This document shows, piece by piece, positions 1 through 11,900 of a stretch of DNA of 64,000 nt (position 1 is its first letter; each line of letters begins with the position of its first letter). The notes under the pieces are model-generated. The model did no database searches, had not been told where the DNA came from, and saw nothing but the letters and a program-made list of their open reading frames with translations. Source of the DNA: Symsagittifera roscoffensis (taxonomy: Eukaryota > Xenacoelomorpha > Acoela > Convolutidae); the NCBI RefSeq assembly GCF_963678635.1, contig NC_087062.1, positions 4,886,193-4,950,192 on the forward strand, written 5' to 3'. A program made the translations under genes and the position numbers.

Positions 1-2417
1 CCAGCACCGATTCTTTCTCACTTCAATATTATTGAGAAAACTGCCCTTTTAAATCAGAAAAAAAGCGATTCAATTTTTATTTTGCAAGAAAAGGGATAGT
101 TATTGACCCAAAAATTGTAATTTTGCTGAAATAATTTACTGTAGCACCTATCAAGGGAAATTTGAAGAAGACATTTACAATTTTTATCGTAATAATCAGA
201 CGGTATCAGTTCTATTTTCATCTTTGCCAGCAAATTGTCGTTCAATTGATACTATTTTCCTCCTAAATTCTACAGTTCTGACTAAATTTTTTTGCAAAGT
301 GTGTTCAATAGCGAAAACATGCAGTAAGCAGAAAGCAGAAATAATCTTAAAACATAGAGCATTTCTACAGAAAATCATGAAAAAATGACAATTTTTCCAG
401 AAAAGTGATAAATATTTATCCCAAAAGTTGTATTTTTGCTGAAATAGTTTACTGTAGCACCTAACAAGGGAAACTTGAGGAAGACATTTACAATTTTTAA
501 CAAAATAATCAGACGGTTTCAGTTCTCATTTCATCTCTGCTAGCAAATTGTTCGTTCGATTGATACTATTTTCCCCCTAAATTCTCCAGTTCTGACTTAA
601 TTTTCTTGCAAAGTGTGTTCAATAGCGGAACCATGTATTAAGCAGAAAGTAAGAATATTCTTTACGAATAGAACATTTCTACGGAACATCGTGAAAATTA
701 TGTTGCAGAAGCAACAGAGAGATAATCATCAGTTATGAAGAAGATTTTGTTGAATTTGAGCCAATATCGAATAAATTTTTAAGAAAAATTTATCTCGTTT
801 TTAGTCAATTTTAGCAATTAACTGTTCGTTTTTCATCGTTGATCTGAAATTCTGTACTATTAAGGTGAATAACTTCTCTGAACTTGTAATTTTTGTACAA
901 ATTTGGGTTAATCATTGAGCAAAAATCTAGAAATTTTATGGAATATTGCTCTTAATGTTCATTTGTATTGAGAGTCCTATTTCAATTCTCCGGGAATTGG
1001 ACAAAAAATCAGTTAATTATCTAATTAAAAAGTTAAAAATGGAAAAGTTTTGACAAATTTGAATAATTTTTATTTTATTTTCTTGAAAATTACGGTTATT
1101 TTCACTATCTTGTGCAAGTTTCAATTTCGATTCAGCTTATATGAGCTTTCTTTTTAATGTTAAAAGCATTATATAACCCACTTTGTTAATTAAATAATGC
1201 TAAAATTTATTGTATTTCAATTTTTTGTGTGAAAAATTTGGAAAAATCCATATTTCTATTCAATGTTTTGTATCAGTGTCTCAACATGATGTCAATTGAA
1301 GTACAATTTGAGCTTAATTTTAAATTCTAAACGTATTTACTTTTTATTCAATTAGATCAGAAGCAACATAAAAAACAATCCAAAATCTTAAGATTTTTTG
1401 CAGTTTTTTCCAAAAATTTGTAGTTTGTTCCAAAAACTTTGAAATTTTTGCAATTTTTTCCGAAAACTTTGAAATTTTTTTTTTGAATTTTTTCCCAAAA
1501 ACTTGAATTTTTTGCAATTTTTTCCTAAAATTTGATTTTTTTCGAAATTTCAGTAGGTTTCGACATAAATTCAGGTAGATAGAAAGTAACATTATCCAAT
1601 AAATTAGATCGAATTACAATAAAACTTATAGTGTTTTAAAGTTTTTAGGAAAAATTTTCAATTTTTGTGACAAAAACTCCAAGTTTTTGCACAAAAACTT
1701 TTACCATTGACTTACCATGTACAAGAAAACTGAATATATAACCTTAATTTCACGACCTACACGACACGTATTTAACCAGTATTAACTAATAATTAGATAA
1801 TCCGAGCCAAAAATTTTGCGAAAAAAACTAGACATTTTCACACAAGAACCAAATTTTTTTTTCAAAAAAATGATTTTTTTATCGAAGTTTCGTTAGGTTT
1901 CAATACTACTTTTAGATAGCTTTCTCGTTGAATTAAACCTATAAAACAATAACCAAAACATCTAAACCGTAGAAGCTAGCTGAGAAACGCAAGTATCGGC
2001 AAAATCGAGCTCAAAAAACTCGGTTGCCAAAATTTTTTTGAAACTTACCATCTTACCATCTGAAACTTCACCATCTTACCATCTGAAACCTTACCATTTT
2101 AATACATAGAATACCTACCATCGTAATACATTAGGAATCCTATTCCCTAATGAGTTCTTATTCCCTACAATGAAATTCTTATACATGGGGAAATCTATAC
2201 ATGGGAAATTCGGGCGCCGAAAAAAAAACTTACCATCTTACCATCTGAAACCTCGTATCTTAATACATTGGAAAACCTATTCCCTATCTTAATACATTGG
2301 GAAATCTATAGCCTTTGTTAATACATAGGGTGCGGACCGGATACTCTATAGCCTATGTTAATACATGGGGGTCCGCACCCCCCCCCCCCGGCTGAACTGC
2401 CCCAACATATACTACTG
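1..2417. repeat. 2.4 kb direct repeat, copy A1
   Basis: Nearly identical to 4366-6792, with only scattered substitutions and small indels. The copy probably begins left of the window, because base 1 already lies in the repeat. It is AT-rich with no convincing ORF. It holds an internal tandem duplication (about 14-365 versus 378-680), long poly-A/T-rich stretches near 1380-1550, short repeats of cttaccatctgaaac near 2040-2260, and a poly-C tract near 2380. Its right end runs into Penelope-like 3' sequence. Confidence 0.85.
14..690. repeat. internal tandem duplication inside A1
   Basis: Two diverged units of about 315 bp sit head to tail. Both contain the same ordered blocks: tttactgtagcacctа-like text read as tttactgtagcacct, then gaagacatttacaattttta, then aataatcagacggt, then gcaaagtgtgttcaatagcg. 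The same pair of units is repeated in copy A2 at about 4379-5055, so this duplication is older than the A1/A2 duplication. Confidence 0.75.
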
Positions 2418-2570
2418 GTGACGCTAAGGCTATGACACGAAGGCTATAGTTCCAGAATCAAAAATTTTGGCTAAAACATACAATTTTGAAACAACTTAGC
2501 GGCAAAACGAAACTGTAAAATCGAAAAAGTTGAGAACTCTCAGTAATTTGTCACTAAAAGAAAAAAATTG
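2418..2570 (+). mobile_element. Penelope-like element 3' end fragment
   Basis: From the block ctaaggctat onward this matches, with divergence, the stretch after the stop codon of the better preserved Penelope-like fragment at 6793-7431: shared blocks include aaggctatagtt, ttttggcta and tttgaaacaa. Almost no coding sequence is left. The junction with the 2.4 kb repeat is at the same repeat base (after catatactactg) as in the second copy. Confidence 0.55.
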
Positions 2571-4365
2571 TTACATATTAGTTGGTACATAATTTTTATA
2601 AATTTGTTAAATTGTGATTGGTTAATTTTTATAAGTCTTGCAATAATGACTTGTATGTCACTTTTGATGATCATTGATCATTTTACAGATAGTTCAGATT
2701 TTTAAAACCTGAAGATGCCAAAAGTGTGCAAAAACGTTTGTTTGAACTTATAATTTTAACGCATTTTCAAGTTAATTAAATGTAACGTTTTAAGACACTC
2801 GCTTACACGCATCAAGACATCGAAAGCACTGTAACGTTTTAAAGTGTTCCAATTGTAACTTTTATACATATAGCAGCGAGGAACTTACTAATCATATCAA
2901 GAAGAAGCATTGTCAACATAATGTTAAATTATGTGCTCAGCAGTCTGAAAACACACTCCAAGAGAAGGTAAAATTGATATATTTTTAATAAAAACATAGT
3001 AGAAAATACTTTGAAACATAATTTTTTACTGAATCTGAAAAGACTATAGACTAAATTTGAAAAATTTCTAGTAAAAAATTTAGAGTTTTATCATCATTAT
3101 TCTTGTTTTGTCATATTCAAAGGTTCTGATTGATGATAAAACCAGCAACAACCGAGTTCAAATTGTCTTGAAACTTTCAATGGAAATCGATCCGAAAATC
3201 TTTCATCTACTGTAAAAACTCCAAGGGTTGCCAATTTGCGGGGATTTGTTGCGATAAATTTGTAGTAAAAGTGAATCACATACGCTAAAGAGAGCTTAAG
3301 TATTTGTTGAAACACTATAAAACAACTGGATATTTATAAAACATTGATTTTTTACCTAGTAACCATTTTAAAGTTTTCCTTGCTTAGTGCTTGTAAGAGT
3401 AATCATAGAATAGTGCGTAGCAGATATTGGGGATTGATTTACTAAGAATTATGGTTTTCTTTTGCTTTTCTTTCCACAATTCAGAAAAAAAAAGATAGCT
3501 GTCCTGGAAAATGTATCTTCTGCTAACATTTGAAAATTTCAAGATAATAATATACATCATTCTCAACCAAAAAATTACTTCAAAACAGAAATTCAGATTT
3601 GAAACAGCAATATAAAATTATCAAGTAGGGAAAATCATTTAAAGACGTTTAGCAAAAGATTCATGGTAATAATTCAGCTTCAGATTGTTGAATTTTTGGT
3701 GAAAAGATACACTTTTTCATCAAAAGTTCAATTTTAAAATAAAAATTTTTTATTCAAATTGGATTAATTTGATAGATAGAAGATGAAGCAGAAACTGAGA
3801 AAATGAGATAGAAACTCAATTTAATTCATTAGAAGTTTTGAGATAATCGTACTAAAATTTATCTTATAAACCATATTTTGAGAAAAACTCCGACATAAAA
3901 AGTGTCAAAGATTGGTATTTATGTGTAATTCATTAGAAAATGTTGTTATCCTTTGATATATAAGGTAACTTTTTATGAAAAATCAGATGTTTTGAGGATA
4001 GTTTTTCTAAAGTAAACTCATATTGACATCTTTTGGAAGAAGATACCTGAAGCATAAAGCAAAAACTGCTTTCAGGATCTACATTTCATTATATTTTTAA
4101 AACTATATAGAGTTTTCTTTTGCTTAATAAAAATCCAAAAATTACACAATTGTTCCAGTTTGCACCTTGATTTCCTTTGCACAATCAATTTTTGAGACGC
4201 GCTCTTTTAGAAGTTTTTAGATATTGTAGATGTTAGGAACTATGTTCCCTTGCGTATTTCCGGAGGTTTTCAGAATATAACTAATAGAGCTGCTCCTAAT
4301 TTGTTCTTAAATTGTGAAAACATATTTATAATCTCATTTTTTACATATTTTTTTGAATGTTTTAA
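2571..4365. other. intervening AT-rich DNA without a recognised gene
   Basis: Separates repeat copies A1 and A2. Short ORFs of 60-72 codons near 3097-3566 on the minus strand show no recognisable motif and lie in very AT-rich DNA. I see no RNA gene here. Confidence 0.5.
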
Positions 4366-6792
4366 CCAGCACCGATTCTTTCTCACTTCAATATTATTGA
4401 GAAAACTGCCCTTTTAAATCAGAAAAAAAGCTATTCAATTTTTATTTTGCAAGAAAAGTGATAGTTATTGACCCAAAAATTGTAATTTTGCTGAAATAAT
4501 TTACTGTAGCACCTATCAAGGGAAATTTGAAGAAGACATTTACAATTTTTATCGTAATAATCAGACGGTATCAGTTCTATTTTCATCTTTGCCAGCAAAT
4601 TGTCGTTCAATTGATACTATTTTCCTCCTAAATTCTACAGTTCTGACTAAATTTTTTTGCAAAGTGTGTTCAATAGCGAAAACATGCAGTAAGCAGAAAG
4701 CAGGAATAACCTTAAAACATAGAGCATTTCTACAGAAAATCATGAAAAAATGACAATTTTTCCAGAAAAGTGATAAATATTTATCCCAAAAGTTGTATTT
4801 TTGCTGAAATAGTTTACTGTAGCACCTAACAAGGGAAACTTGAGGAAGACATTTACAATTTTTAACAAAATAATCAGACGGTATCAGTTCTCATTTCATC
4901 TCTGCTAGCAAATTGTTCGTTCGATTGATACTATTTTCCCCCTAAATTCTCCAGTTCTGACTTAATTTTCTTGCAAAGTGTGTTCAATAGCGGAACCATG
5001 AATTAAGCAGAAAGTAAGAATATTCTTTACGAATAGAACATTTCTACGGAACATCGTGAAAATTATGTTGCAGAAGCAACAGAGAGATAATCATCAGTTA
5101 TGAAGAAGATTTTGTTGAATTTGAGCCAATATCGAATAAATTTTTAAGAAAAATTTATCTCGTTTTTAGTCAATTTTAGCAATTAACTGTTCGTTTTTCA
5201 TCGTTGATCTGAAATTCTGTACTATTAAGGTGAATAACTTCTCTGAACTTGTAATTTTTGTACAAATTTGGGTTAATCATTGAGCAAAAATCTAGAAATT
5301 TTATGGAATATTGCTCTTAATGTTCATTTGTATTGAGAGTCCTATTTCAATTCTCCGGGAATTGGACAAAAAATCAGTTAATTATCTAATTAAAAAGTTA
5401 AAAATGGAAAAGTTTTGACAAATTTGAATAATTTTTATTTTATTTTCTTGAAAATTACGGTTATTTTCACTATCTTGTGCAAGTTTCAATTTCGATTCAG
5501 CTTATATGAGCTTTCTTTTTAATGTTAAAAGCATTATATAACCCACTTTGTTAATTAAATAATGCTAAAATTTATTGTATTTCAATTTTTTGTGTGAAAA
5601 ATTTGGAAAAATCCATATTTCTATTCAATGTTTTGTATCAGTGTCTCAACATGATGTCAATTGAAGTACAATTTGAGCTTAATTTTAAATTCTAAACGTA
5701 TTAACTTTTTATTCAATTAGATCAGAAGCAACATAAAAAACAATCCAAAATCTTAAGATTTTTGCAGTTCTTTCCAAAAATTTGTAGTTTGTTCCAAAAA
5801 CTTTGAAATTTTTTGCAATTTTTTCCGAAAACTTTGAAATTTTTTTTTTGAATTTTTTCCCAAAAACTTGAATTTTTTGCAATTTTTTCCCAAAAAATTT
5901 GATTTTTTTCGAAATTTCAGTAGGTTTCGACATAAATTCAGGTAGATAGAAAGTAACATTATCCAATAAATTAGATCGAATTACAATAAAACTTATAGTG
6001 TTTTAAAGTTTTTAGGAAAAATTTTCAATTTTTGTGGCAAAAACTCCAAGTTTTTGCACAAAAACTTTTACCATTGACTTACCATGTACAAGAAAACTGA
6101 ATATATAACCTTAATTTCACGACCTACACGACACGTATTTAACCAGTATTAACTAATAATTAGATAATCCGAGCCAAAAATTTTGCGAAAAAAACTAGAC
6201 ATTTCCACACAAGAACCGAATTTTTTTTTCAAAAAACATGATTTTTTTATCGAAGTTTCGTTAGGTTTCAATACTACTTTTAGATAGCTTTCTCGTTGAA
6301 TTAAACCTATAAAACAATAACCAAAACATCTAAACCGTAGAAGCTAGCTGAGAAACGCAAGTATCGGCAAAATCGAGCTCAAAAAACTCGGTTGCCAAAG
6401 TTTTTTTGAAACTTACCATCTTACCATCTGAAACTTCACCATCTTACCATCTGAAACCTTACCATTTTAATACATAGAATACCTACCATCGTAATACATT
6501 AGGAATCCTATTCCCTAATGAGTTCTTATTCCCTACAATGAAATTCTTATACATAGGGAAATCTATACATGGGAAATTCGGGCGCCGAAAAAAAAACTTA
6601 CCATCTTACCATCTGAAACCTCGTATCTTAATACATTGGAAAACCTATTCCCTATCTTAATACATTGGGAAATCTATAGCCTATGTTAATACATAGGGTG
6701 CGGACCGGGTACTCTACAGACTATGTTAATACATGGGGGTCCGCTACCCCCCCCCCCCCCCCCCGGCTGAACTGCCCCAACATATACTACTG
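4366..6792. repeat. 2.4 kb direct repeat, copy A2
   Basis: Second copy of the 1-2417 repeat, at an offset of 4365 bp (4375 at the right end because the poly-C tract is longer). The left boundary follows the text gttttaa. The right end reads catatactactg and continues directly into Penelope-like coding sequence, whereas A1 continues into the 3' untranslated part of the same kind of element. Confidence 0.88.
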
Positions 6793-7431
6793 TCACCGGT
6801 ATTTCCGCAACACGACCACATGGGAAAATTGTGATGAAGCGTTTGAAATTAACCGTAAACAGTGGTTGGATAACCAATATCCGGAAAGTTGTTCGTCGAG
6901 GGTTGAATCGCAAGCCCTTGAAAAGATCATCGGGGAGGGCAAAAACAAAAAGAATATGGCTGAGAAAAGAAAGCCCTGTGATTATAGCAGCGATTCACCA
7001 CCAATCTTGATGGTTCAATTTCAGGGCAGTCACAGTCAAACGTTAGTAAACAAAGGGCGCGATATCACCAATGCGCATATAAAATGATACTTGTGTGCTC
7101 TCTTGAAAATACCCCTTCTCCAGCGAACTGAAATCAAAAGTGGTCCACAGACTTGAATGTTGTGGGTGCAAATCCATCTATGCTGGCCCGACGGTCCGGC
7201 ATCTCATCATAGGGACTGAGGAACACCGAAAAAATGATAACCCAGTTGGACAGCATATAAGGCAGTGTGGTAGTAATAGTGGTAAACCGGAGTTTAATTG
7301 AAAGGTAATCAATAAAGCCTCCAGCAGCATTAAGTCTCTTACCTTAACAGGCGCAACACATGAGGAAAGACAGACAGACAATTAAAACGCGCCACGAGTT
7401 TAGAAGTAGGGAGCTGACACTAAGGCTATAG
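6793..7431 (+). pseudogene. Penelope-like retroelement, broken 3' coding part (RT thumb to GIY-YIG)
   Basis: Three reading frames must be joined. At 6793-7087 an open stretch resembles the end of a Penelope-type reverse transcriptase and its linker (AFEINRKQW, then PPILMVQFQGS). A second frame at about 7118-7300 gives a Cys-rich GIY-YIG endonuclease core: CCGCKSIYAG, TVRHL, EEHRKNDNPVGQHI. A third frame runs through SSSIKSLTL and ends in TRHEFRSRELTLRL with stop TAG at 7429-7431. This order is typical of Penelope-like elements. Stops and frameshifts show it is dead. The main RT fingers and palm are absent here; the element is joined on the left to the 2.4 kb repeat. Confidence 0.82.
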
Positions 7432-7560
7432 TTCTAGAATCGAGAACTTTGGCTAGAACAAAACTTTTTGAAACAATTTACATGTTAGCATGAAATTATC
7501 CACAAAAAAAATTGCAAAAATAAAGTTGAAGACTCGAATTTTGTGACTAAGTTCGAGTCT
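7432..7560 (+). mobile_element. 3' untranslated part of the Penelope-like fragment
   Basis: Follows the TAG stop. It shares several blocks with the remnant at 2418-2570 (aaggctatagtt, gaatc, ttggcta, tttgaaacaa), so the two are remnants of related elements. The right boundary is not clear. Confidence 0.5.
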
Positions 7561-7789
7561 TGGTGTACCGCTCGGTCTGACAAAAGTGCCGTTATCTGGC
7601 ACGCAAAATCTCAAAAAATCTGACATAATGTCGTTATCGAGTTATTTTTTTTCGGAAATTTATTTCCCAGGAAACTGCGATTTGTTTTTTTTTCCTAATG
7701 TTTTAGATAGTCCAAAACAAGTCCCCTTGCGAAATTTTTTGAAGACTAATTTCAGATGTGATGGTGACAAAAATAAAGCAATCACTTTT

Positions 7790-8400
7790 TCTGCAGGCCA
7801 CGAGCACTCATGCGGCACTCAGCAAAAAATGCCCAATGGTATCTCACTACTGATCAGTCGCTCTACTCTTCCTCATGAAGTCTCACAATCAACGCCTCCG
7901 TCTTTCCCGCCCTTGCTTTGCGGCGTCCCCGCAATTGCTTCTTGGTCCGTGCCCTTATCATCGCAAAAATTCCGAGCAAGTGTTTCAATGGGATAAAACC
8001 ACACTCAGTGACCTCAGTTTCAACTCGCTTGATTGATGTAGTTGGATATACTCTCTGGGGACCGCGCGGTTCTGTCTCTTGCTTCTAGAGATGAGATAAC
8101 TCGTGGTTTTGATGACGGTAATCTCAGTTCTTCGCAGATCCTCAAAGATATCGGGAGTGCCCATACTCCTGCAATAGACAATTGCCTTTATTTGTGTACC
8201 TTCGACTGCAGATTTAGAATTATTTGGTTAAGGTGGCCGGGCGTGTAGTTGTTGGTGCAATGAGCTGATATGATGTTTTTCAGTACATCGTGCCAGAGGA
8301 TAATTTGCTTGCCGGTCTGTGCCAATCTGTCGTATTGGCACAGCGTAACCTTCTGGCACAACACGAAAGTAGAATTAGAGGCCTTAGTGATTGAAAACTG
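7790..8400 (-). pseudogene. possible retroelement coding remnant
   Basis: This stretch is richer in GC than its surroundings and its minus strand is open in pieces in changing frames. One piece reads CQYDRLAQTGKQIILWHDVL and another reads PDIFEDLRRTEITVIK. I cannot assign a family. The plus-strand ORFs of 68-136 codons across the same DNA look like shadows. A strong short hairpin with a 9 bp stem (tgtgccaat / attggcaca) is present near 8318-8342. Confidence 0.25.
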
Positions 8401-9756
8401 TTAAAAATAGGCTAGAATAATCTGGAATTTTTGAGTTTCAAAAATTCGAATTGCGACGTCACATTTCTGAGAAATGCTAAAACGGTCATTTTGAGCCGAA
8501 AAAACAGAAAAAAAAAGAGAACAACAACCGAAATAGCAAGAGACAGTCGGTAGAAGATAACAGAAAAAACGAAGCCTCTTATCGTGACAATCACGCACGA
8601 TGAGACAGCTAATTAGAGACAACAGACGGAAAGGAGGCTTCAATGGGGAAGGAGGAAAGAGCAGTACCCTCCCGTGCCACGAATTGGCAGTAATAACGAC
8701 GTTATTACAACGAAATTACGGAATCGGAGGCTCGGCCCCCAGAGACAATATATGGTGAAGGACTGTAAAAAACTGACTTTTTAGCTCTTCTGAAGCCATA
8801 AAAATTTGAATTAAGACCGGTATTATTTGATATTTTAGACTATGAGTAGCTAGAAAGAGGAAAGGGTCAATCCATCTCCAATGGATTTAATATAGAACTG
8901 TCACCAAAAACATAGTAAAATAGGATATTCGAGCCGTGTTTTTAGTAGCAATCACACAGTCTGAGGATCCGAGACCCAGCTATGTGGTTGTATTCGCATG
9001 TAAACGAAAGCTGATTAAAAGCCGTTTGACTGATGGCCTGAAAATATTAACTTTTTACTTAGCCCTAGACAGACCAGAAAATCAACTGGCTAGGTCGAGA
9101 TGGTGAAAAACGAGTAGAATTTAGGTAACTGACGCCGGCCAGTCGTCAATAGGTACTTTTTCTACGCTCCGTCACTGTGTAGTATTTGGGCGAATGTTAC
9201 AGTCAAGGGCTGCTGTTCCAGCAAAAACCGCAGTTTTTTCCCCCTGTTCACAGAGTTCGGATTCAAAGAGAGACCGTGGACTGCGTGTACCTTCTCTTCT
9301 GTCTCTCTTTGTTTTTCCATTTGAAGTTGTTTCATGCTATGGAAAAGGAAACTGGCAGCTATAAAAATTGCCATATTCTTTCCTCAAACACTTAAAACAT
9401 TATCTACAAGAAGCCGTTAAAATCTGTTAAAAACAGCCAGCTTTCCGTAAAAAGTCTTTAAAAAATAATTAAATCAATGTTTTTTTCCAGAAAAAAAAAC
9501 AATTTAAATGAAACGCTAACAGGGTGAGAGTTGAACTAAAGATTTCTAAATTGTTATTTTGAACGTTTTCGCTAATAACTAGCATCATCAGTATAAAAAT
9601 TTGTTACAAAATATACAAAATTATAGAGATCAAGTTAAATTGACAAACAGTTCTAAATAAAACGATTAAAGAGTTTGTACCGATCCAAATTATACAACTG
9701 TAAATTCATAACGATTCACGTAATCATTTATAAATTTTCCTTCAACTTTTTGAACG
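8401..9756. other. no gene seen; unclassified DNA
   Basis: Contains only short ORFs under 85 codons in overlapping frames, none with a recognisable motif. Composition is mixed, with a GC-richer patch near 8640-8760. Confidence 0.4.
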
Positions 9757-10950
9757 TTTTCAGCTTTTCTACTTTTTCCATTTTGAACGTTTTCAGCTTT
9801 TCTAATTTTTCGTTCCGTTATTACCTTCTTCGAATCTGACTTGGAAGTTTTTTTAATGAATATTCTAGTCATGGTTATACATCTGCTATAGTTACAGGTT
9901 TTAAATTAAAACAATGAACAGAATGGAATATATGAATGGTTTATCGCCTAAAATCATCAAACCTTACCAGTTCACATCCAGCATTGCCTCGTTGAATTGA
10001 CAGACTCAGGCGTTAATTAAATTACTTGAATGAGTTGCGTTCTCAGGTCACTGACCTGATTCTATTGGCTAGCTCATGTAGAAAATCTAGACTTGTTTTG
10101 CCGATTGTAACAGTCATTAAATCAAATCATACATGGGTTTCAGAAAAAAAGACCCTGTTTTTCTTAAACCCATATTGGCTCAGGAGTCAGGGACAATATG
10201 TTTTGTGCTTTTGTACCTCTATCAGTCGGACCCAATTCACGGTTCATTAATGACATGGTACTTTAGTGTCACTACAACCTAAGCGCCACTACCAAAACAC
10301 CTCTCACACTCTAGACAGAAAAAATCATGCCCCATGGCTAGGTATCTAAATGCGTTTTCAGCTTTTCTACTTTTTCCATTTTGAACGTTTTCAGCTTTTC
10401 TAATTTTTCGTTCCGTTATTACTTTCTTCGAATCTGACTTGGAAGTTTTTTAATGAATATTCTAGTCATGGTTATACATCTGCTATAGTTACAGGTTTTA
10501 AATTAAAACAATGAACAGAATGGAATATATGAATGGTTTATCGCCTAAAATCATCAAACCTTACCAGTTCACATCCAGCATTGCCTCATTGAATTGACAG
10601 ACTCAGGCGTTAATTAAATTACTTGAATGAGTTGCGTTCTCAGGTCACTGACCTGATTCTATTGGCTAGCTCATGTAGAAAATCTAGACTTGTTTTGCCG
10701 ATTGTAACAGTCATTAAATCAAATCATACATGGGTTTCAGAAAAAAAGACCCTGTTTTTCTTAAATCCATATTGGCTCAGGAGTCAGGGACAATATGTTT
10801 TGTGCTTTTGTACCTCTATCAGTCGGACCCAATTCACGGTTCATTAATGACATGGTACTTTAGTGTCACTACAACCTAAGCGCCACTACCAAAACACCTC
10901 TCACACTCTAGACAGAAAAAATCGTGCCCCATGGCTAGGTATCTAAATGC
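9757..10950. repeat. 597 bp tandem duplication (two units)
   Basis: Unit 1 is about 9757-10353 and unit 2 about 10354-10950, with an exact period of 597 bp through most of their length. Only about six differences were noticed, such as one changed base in a poly-T run and cccatattgg versus tccatattgg. The 74-codon ORF in each unit (10026-10250 and 10623-10847) is identical, but this reflects the recent duplication and is not evidence of coding. Confidence 0.9.
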
Positions 10951-11853
10951 GAAAAACACTCGAACATAAAAAAAACAGGGCAGGGACTTCATGTAATTAC
11001 CATCAAACTTTATTGGACATAGTACGATTGATCCATTTTAGATGGATCAACCTACAACTTGCCCTGCCTCAACATAATCAGATAAAATTTAGACCTGGGT
11101 TTAAGATCAAATTTTCACATCTGGAAAACAATGCTGGAAAAATTAGAGCTCAAGAAAAATCTCAACTTCTACCATATGACCGACTGGCACAGATATCTCT
11201 TGATTCTTAAATACAATTGGTTCAAAGACGAACGTATTGGAGGGTCTCAGAGTAAAATCGTTGATTTTTTACCTCAGCATCTGTTGCTACGTTAGAACCC
11301 GGTAACATACCAGGATTGATGTTGGAGTTTGCAATTCTGCTATCACACCTAAACTACCATGCTAAAATCCTGCCTCGTGACTAAGGCGTCAGAATTACAC
11401 GATCAGGGCGTCGACCGATGAGTCCAAAGTGCTCGTGAAACCTGTGGTCTTCTCAGAAACTGTTGAATGAGAACGTTTCACTGTGGAAGTTTTGCACGGC
11501 GTTTAATTTTGGGACAAATTAGGCCATGGTAACCATCTGTACTGCCTATAGTCCCACACTTAAATATTAAGTCTATGTGGAGACTGGGGCACCGAGGTGA
11601 ATGGCGGACGCTATTCTAAACTTTTCGTCAGCAAGACTCAAATAGTGTACGAGACCTCAACTTATCTATGCTTTAATCTGAAATTGACGCACTGCAACCT
11701 TGCAGTTGTGCTACTTCTTTTGGCGTAATAGAAGAATTGAGTCCCGGGTCGAGATCCCGCTCAAAAACCGCTCAAGATATGGGCGGTTTGAGCGGTTTTC
11801 CAGCAAGATTTGAGCGGTTTGGGCGGTTATTTTGGAAAAACCGCTCAAACCGC
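10951..11853. other. no intact gene; mixed repeat DNA
   Basis: Carries a short open stretch with IWKTMLEKLELKK-like text near 11100-11200, a possible degenerate hammerhead-like core at 11405-11470, and an array of GCGGTTT/AAACCGC blocks from 11760 (listed separately). Confidence 0.4.
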
Positions 11854-11900
11854 TCAAATCTTGCCTAAAAAACCGCTTAAAAACCGCTCAAAAACCGTAG
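11757..11900. repeat. GAGCGGTTT / AAACCGCTC palindromic cluster
   Basis: The 9-mer aaaccgctc and its complement recur about nine times within 145 bp. The core is a 25 bp inverted repeat with one mismatch: it opens with caagatttgagcggtttg and closes with the complementary caaaccgctcaaatcttg, separated by about 7 bp. It directly abuts the 3' end of the LINE remnant (minus strand). Confidence 0.8.

Noticed and set aside
1-6792. LTR retrotransposon with the 2.4 kb repeats as LTRs
   Set aside because: No TG...CA ends, no primer-binding site or polypurine tract, and the 1.9 kb between the copies codes for nothing.
7586-7996. 136-codon plus ORF
   Set aside because: Low-complexity composition without motifs; the opposite strand looks more like decayed coding sequence.
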